DNA of 64,000 bases from the NCBI GenBank assembly GCA_947095585.1, contig OX352764.1, forward strand, positions 75,130,816 to 75,194,815, given 5' to 3'. The notes below the pieces were generated by a model. The model searched no databases. It had not been told where the DNA came from and saw only the letters and a list, made by a program, of their open reading frames with translations. Positions 58,739 to 64,000 of this stretch are shown one piece after another. The stretch's first letter is position 1. The number at the start of each line of letters is the position of its first letter. This DNA comes from Nephrocerus scutellatus (lineage: Eukaryota; Arthropoda; Insecta; Diptera; Pipunculidae). The position numbers and the translations under genes were made by a program.

Positions 58739-58946
58739 CTACCACCTGAAGATATCCTTTACGTGATCTCATTGGATCTGTATTAACTTGGCACATATAC
58801 CATCCTCGATCTTCTTCTTCGACTTCTCTGATATGCAAATACCATGATCTATGATCGTTGTATGTTAGACTAATGCGATTATTTTGCGTTATCACGTTAT
58901 GATGTATCGAAAGTATTGTCTGCGTATCGACTCGAACCCAAGCAAC
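58739..58946 (-). CDS. DIP-theta: DIP exon c: second half of Ig1
   Basis: 208 nt, acceptor taattttag, donor gtgagt. Begins VAWVRVDTQTILSIHHNVI, contains SLTYNDHRSWYLHI and EEDRGWYMCQVNTDPM, and ends KGYLQVV plus one base. VAW carries the invariant Ig tryptophan, DRGWYMC holds the second Ig1 cysteine with the D-x-G-x-Y-x-C signature, and QVNTDPM is the hallmark DIP/lachesin string. This face of Ig1 is the known Dpr-binding surface in the family. No stops or odd residues; it looks under purifying constraint compared with the surrounding decayed repeats. Confidence 0.96.
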
Positions 58947-59121
58947 CTAAAATTATAGAGATCGATGTTGGAAAGAATCCTTGGAAATGGAAAAAGGTAT
59001 AACAGTGCTCCCTTCTCTTGTATACATCCATTCAAAATAAATTAATCCTAATGGTTTTTGCAAACTCATGGTTACTTAAATTGGCAGGTACAACACAGGG
59101 TCTAAATTTAATGAAAACCCT

Positions 59122-59345
59122 CGCCATGGCTCAGTGGATAAGAGCATGGACTTCTGATCAGGGGGCTTGTGGTTTGAATCCCAGTAACACCAAAGTATTT
59201 TTCACGGTGTCCCATCTCTCGCGAAAGTTTGACAAACAAGTAATAGCTTGTCACTGAAAGCTTCTCAATTCGCCGTTCGGATCCGGCATTAAATTTTAGG
59301 TCCCTCCATTTGTGTGCAAAAATATGCATGCTCAGCACAAGCACT
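59122..59345 (+). repeat. tRNA-derived SINE, copy with intact A and B boxes
   Basis: The 5' head resembles a tRNA: A box TGGCTCAGTGG at 59127-59137 and B box GGTTTGAATCC at 59171-59181, 34 bp further on. The intervening GGACTTCTGATC resembles an anticodon arm with TCT, pointing to tRNA-Arg ancestry (inference). The body runs AACACCAAAGTATTTTTCAC, then CTCTCGCGAAAGTTTGACAA, then TCCATTTGTGTGCAAAAATA. It lies inside the intron between DIP exons b and c and directly abuts a CR1-like reverse-transcriptase fragment on the other strand. Confidence 0.82.
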
Positions 59346-59640
59346 AAGGATTTCGTTGGTTTCAAGATATTTCATTAAAGGAGACGACGGCTCGCCTTTT
59401 TTGGGTAGGGGCTGGACATAGACAGTATTCCAACTTCTCGGAAAGAGTCCAGAAGAATAGGATAGATGAATAAGCTTACGCAATGGTAATGCCAGCTTGG
59501 AAGAACACATCTTCAGAACTAATAGGAAAATACAATAATACAACAGTGCAATTACACTGTTACGTTGCATTCCATTTTGAATATTCCTTTCAAATAGGAC
59601 GTATATATGCTTCCGTAGACTTGTAAACAACATAACAGAC
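59346..59640 (-). pseudogene. CR1-like reverse-transcriptase fragment beside the SINE
   Basis: Minus strand: LKMCSSKLALPLRKLIHLSY, SSGLFPRSWNTVYVQPLPKK and GEPSSP, the RT region around motif 1 (family type SYSSGxFPxSWKxAxVQPVPKKG). It ends where the plus-strand SINE begins, and nothing CR1-like resumes on the far side. Confidence 0.7.
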
Positions 59641-60220
59641 TAACGTTTGTCAAAGCGTGCTGTAAGAATCCCTTTGGCAGATAGAGCATCGTGAAATTGG
59701 TAACACTTCGATCGCCGGACCCGGTATATACATAAATGTTTATTTTAAAAGTCACCCTCCAAAAGTTTTCCTGTCTTCGCCGAATACGTTTTGTAACTGC
59801 AATGCTGTGCTTATGTTTAAGGGTGGAAGATCCTTGAGCATGTGCTGATTAACCTATTCCAGCTACTTTTTTATTGATATGGCTAATAAACAAACACCTA
59901 TTTAATCGACCCATAGAAATGCTCATAAGAGCAAAGAAGTTTGTCAATTTTTTATGTTCCATTTCCACTGTTGCAACCACGTATGAATCGTCACTTTACA
60001 ATTAGGGAGGTTCCATTATTTCAAACATATGAAAACGTCTCCTGAAAACTTGATCCAGTTAAGAAATAAGTGATACTTTTCTATTGTTTAAACATTTTTG
60101 GCTTACGAACATGTAGAATGACAAGGTCGATGTTAAATCAAGTAGGATCGTCAAGATATTCGTAGGAAAGGGATATTATTAATTCTCCGTAAATTATATC
60201 CATCTGTTTCAGTTTATTGT
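59641..60220. other. Intronic DNA without recognised features
   Basis: Part of the 1.6-kb intron between DIP exons b and c. Nothing recognised. Confidence 0.5.
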
Positions 60221-60427
60221 GGGCGCCGTGGCTCAGTGGAAATGTGCATGGCTACTGAGCAGGAGATTAGTGGTAATAACTTATCACGGAAATCTTCTCA
60301 ATTCTCCGTTCGGATCGGGCCTTAAATTGTAGGTCCCTTCCATTTGTGTCCAAAAATATACATGTACAACACAAATGGTCGCTAGAAGCTAGGCCTTGGA
60401 CCGTAACGGTCCGAATATTATTATTTC
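60221..60427 (+). repeat. tRNA-derived SINE, copy lacking the B box
   Basis: Same family: A box TGGCTCAGTGG at 60229-60239 preceded by GGGCGCCG, then GCATGGCTACTGAGCAGGAG. Compared with the 17514 copy, about 90 bp covering the B box and adjoining body are deleted; sequence resumes at AATAACTTATCACGG. The 3' part (GGTCCCTTCCATTTGTGTCC) and end (CCGAATATTATTATT) are preserved. Being without a B box, it should be unable to drive RNA polymerase III itself. Confidence 0.78.
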
Positions 60428-60565
60428 AGCTTATTACATTGCAAACTTTTACCATAATCAAAAGTTTTCAGTATTTGCAAAATGTAGAATTTTCGTGTTG
60501 CGTTTCTTCAGCATGCAGCATTTACAAGAGCACCACGTACAAATATTAAGTTAAAATGCACTCAC

Positions 60566-60663
60566 CTTGTATCCTTTCAAGTTTTCCACAACACAAGCGA
60601 GCAACGCATCCCGTCCAATTGAAACGGTAACATTTGGAATTGTTTCAGCAAATCGTGGCATAT
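60566..60663 (-). CDS. DIP-theta: DIP exon b: first half of Ig1
   Basis: 98 nt, acceptor cttacag, donor gtgagt. Reads MPRFAETIPNVTVSIGRD and on to LLACVVENLKGYK. The cysteine in LLACVVEN is the first cysteine of the Ig1 disulfide, and NVT is a likely N-glycosylation site. Residues before VTV match the conserved PRF start of DIP Ig1 domains. It ends exactly on a codon (phase 0) after YK, where the next exon resumes with VAW, the conserved tryptophan strand; splitting Ig1 at this point is a family feature. Confidence 0.92.
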
Positions 60664-60762
60664 CTGTAAGTAAATTTGTAAACAAAAGTTGCCAGATAGC
60701 TCAAGGGATACAAAATAAAGGCAACAGTAGTTGATTCCAACAATTTTTTTGTTGTTGTTTAC

Positions 60763-60807
60763 CTTCGGTTGGTGAAGACTGTGAATCATGGACGCGAGTC
60801 TGCTTTC
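60763..60807 (-). CDS. DIP-theta: DIP exon a (45-nt microexon, linker before Ig1)
   Basis: A 45-nt exon with acceptor ttctttcag before it and donor gtaaac after it on the minus strand. It starts with two bases of a split codon and ends with one, reading KQTRVHDSQSSPTE then a split Asp codon shared with the next exon (D then MPRFAE). No cysteine or hydrophobic residues; it is the short hydrophilic stretch expected between a cleaved signal peptide and Ig1. It is supported by exact phase fit and good splice sites rather than by length, so it is less certain than the Ig exons. The exon upstream of it is not in the window. Confidence 0.68.
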
Positions 60808-60929
60808 CTGAAAGAAGAACAAAACTGGTTACTTAACAAAACTGACATATTGGATAGAAGTTAGAATGCAAAGAAAATTATTCCTGGTAATTTAAAATTG
60901 TTTCTCTAGCTTAATAGGTTACAATGAAA

Positions 60930-62620
60930 GTAATTATAAAAAAAGTTTGAACGGGGTTAATTTGAAAAAATTAATATTAGAGCCCCTTTACTTCAAAATG
61001 TTTACAAAAAAGGTTGTCACCGAAGATAGACTTGTGTAAAAAATTTGTACAGGAGCCCTCAACCTAGAGGCCCAATCACTTCCAAATTTCAATAGGAAGT
61101 GTTGTCCTCGCGGATACACATTTGAATTAAAATTTGAAAAAAATCGGGTTAATTTTAAAAAAAAATTATAGGGGCCTCAGGGCTGTCAGGGCACGGTCAC
61201 TCCAAAAATTGTAAAAAAGTTTTGTCCATTGGAGATACACATGTGTTAAAAATTCGAATAAATTGGGCTAATTTTTAAAAAGTTTGTATCGGCCCCATCG
61301 GGCCTCAGGGCCCGTACTTCAAAAATTTTACAGTTTTGAACGTCGGTCTAATTTAAAAAATTTAAAAAATAATGGGCACACCTCGCGCCTCAAAGCCTAT
61401 TCACTCCAAAAATTTTACAAACAGGTTTGTCCATCGGTGATACATTGTAAAATGTGTAAAATTTGAATAAATCGGGCGAAGTTTTAATATTTTTTTATAG
61501 GCACCCCTCGGGGCACAGGACCAGTTTTCACTCCAAAAATTTTACAAAAAATTTTGTCTTTCGGAGATCCAAATGTGTTTAAAATGTGAAGAAAATCGGG
61601 CTAGTTTTTAAAAAAACTTTATGGGCAACCCCTCGAGCCGCAGGGTCCGTTCACTCCAAAAATTATATAAAAAGTTTTGTCCATCGGAGATACACATGTG
61701 CTTAAAATTTGAAAAAAATCGGGCTAAGGTTTAAAAAAATTATATGGGCACCCCTCGGGCCTCAGGACCCGAAAAGTTTAGTTTGTTTTTTTAATCGGAA
61801 ATACACATGTGTATACAATTTGAAGAAAATCGGGCTAATTTTTTTTAAAAATTTATATGTGGCTTCACGACCCCGAGGACCGGGGTCTCCAAAAGATACA
61901 CATTTGTATCAAATTTAAAGAAAATCGGGTTAATTTTTTTAAAAAAATTGTATTGGGCCTCACGGAGCCCTGTATATAACATGAATATAACATATACATA
62001 TATATATAATGTATATAACATTTGAAAAAAATGGTTAATTTTTTTAAAAAATTTGGACAAAATTTGTTGCCTATCTGAGATGACATGTATATAAAGTTGA
62101 AGATAATCGGTTTAATTTTTTAAAAAAAAATTTTGTTGGTCCTCACGACCCCGGAGCCTGCGGTCTCTTCAAAATTATCACAAAAAGTTTTGTCCATCGG
62201 AGATACACATGTATATAAAATTTGAAGAAAATCGGGTTAATTTTTTTTTGAATTTGTATGGGGCCTTAGGACGCCGGGGCCCGGGGCCTCAAAAATTTTT
62301 ACAAGTACTGTTGGCCATGGGAGATACACATGTATATAAAATTTTAAGAAAATTTGCTTAGTTTTTTAAAAAATTTGTATGGGGCCTCACGACTCCATGC
62401 CCGGGGTCTCCAAAATTTTTTCAAAAAGTGTTGTCCATCGGAGATACACATCTGAATAAAATTTGAAGAAAATCGGGTAAATTTTGTAAAATATTTGTAT
62501 AGGAGCCCTCCCACACCGTGGCCCGAGGGTCGAAAGTGTTGTCATCGGAGATATGCATGTGTGCAAAGTTTCAATGAAATTGCACACGGGCACGTGAAGT
62601 TAATACAGAGAATTTAAGAA
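60930..62620 (+). repeat. Family A repeat array, about 13 tandem units of roughly 100-125 bp
   Basis: Unit: AAATTTTTACAAAAAGTKTT, then GTCCATCGGAGATACACATG, TGTATAAAATTTGAAGAAAA, TCGGGYTAATTTTT and an A-rich tract, then TATGGGSGCCYC..GACCCCGGGGCCCGATCACTCC. Cores recur near 61020, 61110, 61228, 61436, 61563, 61686, 61797, 61900, 62075, 62198, 62320, 62447 and 62547. Most units keep the ACACATGTGT palindrome or a close variant plus a GC-rich core rich in GGCCC. The array ends with the family's right terminus CACGTGAAGTTAATACAGAG near 62600. No protein is encoded; the short ORFs here follow the repeat. Unit spacing varies by indels in A/T tracts. Confidence 0.85.
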
Positions 62621-62863
62621 TAAAATTGTTTTCTTTCTATAAAACCGCAAAAATACATAAAAAATTTATCATATTTTTTTAAAGATAAAGATTTATTTTT
62701 TGTGGAAAGTTTTACCAGACGCGAACAAAACTGACGATAAGTTGAGTTCAGTTAACTGCACATTTTTTCTTCAAAGCTCATATTTAACATCCATTTTTCT
62801 TTTCGTTGTTAAGAAAATAAAAAAATAATGAATGTAAGAAGAACCGCTACATGTAATTTTTTA

Positions 62864-64000
62864 TAACGGGTGTTTTTTTAGGAGGTTTGTTTTTCCGATA
62901 GATGTCGTTTTATTTTATGACAGTTGTTTTGACAGCTCAAAGTGGCATTTCTACTCAGTATTGTTTGGCAAATCATTATGAATAGGTTAACTCCAGAACA
63001 ACGTTTTCAAATCGTGGAAATTTATTTTCAAAATCAGTGTTCAATTAAAAATGTTTATAGAGCACTTCGTGAATTTTATGGTGCACATAATCGTTCGTCA
63101 GAGACCACCATAAAGAACGTAATTACCAAATTTCGGTCTACATTCACTCTTTTGGATGCCAAGCCACCGACAAGAATGAGAAGAGTTCGTACAGAAGAAA
63201 ATATTGCTGTCGTTGAGGCCAGTGTCGAAGAAAACGACAATTTATCGATTCGTCGTCGTGCTCAGCAAATTGGACTTTGTCCATCGACTTTATGGAAAAT
63301 TTTACATAAAGATTTGGGTTTGGTGCCATACAAAATTCAATTGGTGCAAGAATTAAAGCCACACGACCATCGTTTGCGCCGTGAATTCAGTGATTGGTCG
63401 TTAAATCAATTGAACGAAGATCCATTTTTTTACCGTAAAATTCTCTTCAGTGATGAGGCGCATTTTTTGTTAAATGGATACGTCAACAAACAAAATTGTC
63501 GCATTTGGAGCAAAGATAATCCACACGCCGTTCAAGAATTACCAATGCATCCTGATAAATGTACTGTTTGGTGCGGTCTATGGGCTGGTGGGATCATCGG
63601 TCCATATTTCTTTAAAAATGAGGAAGGACGACGCGTTACCGTGAATGGAAATCGATACAGAACCATGTTAAATGAGTTTTTGTTGTCAAATCTTGAAGAT
63701 ATGGATATGGATGAAATGTGGTTTCAACAAGATGGTGCCACTTGCCATACAGCACGTGAAACAATCGACTTATTGAAAGAAACTTTCAACGACAACATTA
63801 TTTCGAGAAATGGTCCGGTGAATTGGCCTCCGCGTTCGTGCGATTTGACGCCACTCGATTACTTTTTGTGGGGATACGTGAAGTCATTGGTTTATGTGGA
63901 TAAACCTCAATCGATTGACGCTTTGGAAACCAATATTCAACGTGTCATTGCTGACATACGCCCTCAAATGCTTGAAAAAGTGCTGGAAAATTGGACCTCC
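62864..64000 (+). mobile_element. rosa-type (DD41D) Tc1/mariner-superfamily transposon, 5' end to window edge
   Basis: Begins at a TA with the terminal sequence ACGGGTGTTTTTTTAGGAGG, followed by about 110 bp of untranslated DNA and an uninterrupted transposase ORF from 62978. The element runs off the right edge, so the 3' inverted repeat and target duplication cannot be seen. It sits about 250 bp beyond the family A array, in the intron upstream of DIP exon a, in the opposite orientation to the host gene. The open frame suggests a recent insertion, unlike every other transposon here. Confidence 0.88.
62978..64000 (+). CDS. DD41D (rosa-type) transposase, open at window edge
   Basis: 341 codons without a stop, starting MNRLTPEQRFQIVEIYFQNQ. 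Helix-turn-helix DNA-binding regions occupy about residues 1-125, including the LSIRRRAQQIGLCPSTLWKI helix-turn-helix, with PPTRMRRVRTEEN between the two. The catalytic triad is visible as D in LFSDEAHF (about residue 161), D in WFQQDGATCHTA (about 251) and D in DLTPLDYFLWGY (about 293). There are 41 residues between the second and third Asp, which is the diagnostic DD41D spacing. The family cuts and pastes DNA at TA dinucleotides. The family is usually about 340-350 residues, so only a few codons should be missing past 64000. ATG at 62978 is chosen because the conserved N-terminus starts there. I see no inactivating change. Confidence 0.92.
   Translation, partial: MNRLTPEQRFQIVEIYFQNQCSIKNVYRALREFYGAHNRSSETTIKNVITKFRSTFTLLDAKPPTRMRRVRTEENIAVVEASVEENDNLSIRRRAQQIGLCPSTLWKILHKDLGLVPYKIQLVQELKPHDHRLRREFSDWSLNQLNEDPFFYRKILFSDEAHFLLNGYVNKQNCRIWSKDNPHAVQELPMHPDKCTVWCGLWAGGIIGPYFFKNEEGRRVTVNGNRYRTMLNEFLLSNLEDMDMDEMWFQQDGATCHTARETIDLLKETFNDNIISRNGPVNWPPRSCDLTPLDYFLWGYVKSLVYVDKPQSIDALETNIQRVIADIRPQMLEKVLENWTS

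Larger units (their letters stand above)
23240..60807 (-). other. DIP-theta: Gene span: DIP-type neuronal Ig-superfamily cell-surface gene (5' end outside window)
   Basis: Nine exons on the minus strand, each bounded by AG...GT and all phase-compatible, encode one reading frame of about 519 residues ending in TGA. Domain order is linker, Ig1 (Cys in LLACVVEN and WYMCQVN), Ig2 (TLMCKARG, AYLCVASNG), Ig3 (TLECHTEAY, SYRCVAKN), linker with DYGVEEW, and a C-terminal tail. This is the layout of insect Dpr-interacting proteins, surface receptors on neurons that bind Dpr proteins and help specify synaptic partners. From memory the linker (NALPLPDYGVEEWKDG) and tail start (PVRNPPGAFHNSA) look most like Drosophila DIP-theta; the paralogue assignment is inference, the family is firm. 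Signal peptide and start codon must lie beyond 64000. Introns from 5' to 3' are about 99, 1619, 145, 114, 1259, 12648, 6787 and 13335 bp. Confidence 0.9.

Noticed and set aside
59122..59195. Possible tRNA-Arg gene
   Set aside because: A and B boxes are present, but no matching acceptor stem is seen and the same head occurs with a shared body in other copies, so it is a SINE.
60930..62620. CRISPR-like array
   Set aside because: Units are 100-125 bp with degenerate, non-unique spacing in a eukaryotic intron; no cas genes.

Overview
The window is eukaryotic nuclear DNA from an insect, most likely a higher (brachyceran) fly. It is AT-rich and gene-poor, with long introns full of decayed transposons. 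The one host gene I can support is a Dpr-interacting-protein (DIP) type neuronal immunoglobulin cell-surface gene on the minus strand. Mariner elements, a DD41D (rosa-type) element, CR1/Jockey-, RTE- and LOA/I-like non-LTR retrotransposons and a tRNA-derived SINE all fit a dipteran. The rosa group was first described in a tephritid, so a fruit-fly-like source is possible, but the species is not determined.

Host gene: nine exons (transcript order from 60807 down to 23240) join in phase into about 519 residues: the end of a linker, three Ig domains, a linker and a C-terminal tail with a hydrophobic stretch. The 5' exon(s) with the start codon and signal peptide lie beyond 64000. The Ig1-Ig2 exons are split by introns of about 100 to 1600 bp. 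The Ig3, linker and terminal exons are separated by introns of 12.6, 7.0 (Ig3 second half to linker, 43984 down to 37198) and 13.3 kb, all filled with mobile DNA.

Layout. 1-23.1 kb is downstream intergenic DNA: copies of a tandem-unit repeat (family A here), CR1, RTE and LOA-like relics, a pyrimidine/purine minisatellite, a SINE and a dead mariner with both ends (19310-20600). 23.24-37.2 kb is the last exon, a 13-kb intron holding two retrotransposon pseudogenes (24.3-26.6 and 28.2-31.0 kb), a complete family A element (31.0-31.9 kb) and a deleted mariner (34.7-35.8 kb). 37.2-44.1 kb holds a LOA/I-like relic and a large family A palindrome (42.5-43.9 kb). 44.1-56.9 kb holds a hAT-type inverted-repeat element with 8-bp target duplications (44.9-45.9 kb), LOA-, RTE- and Jockey-like relics and family A copies. 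56.8-60.8 kb carries the Ig exons. 60.9-64.0 kb holds a 13-unit family A array and, at the right edge, a rosa/DD41D transposase whose frame stays open for 341 codons with all three catalytic aspartates.

No bacterial or viral genes, CRISPR arrays or genuine tRNA/rRNA genes were found. Most interesting are the apparently intact rosa element, the family A repeats with a palindromic core in nearly every unit, the head-to-head family A palindrome, and the hAT-like element with internally repeated arms.
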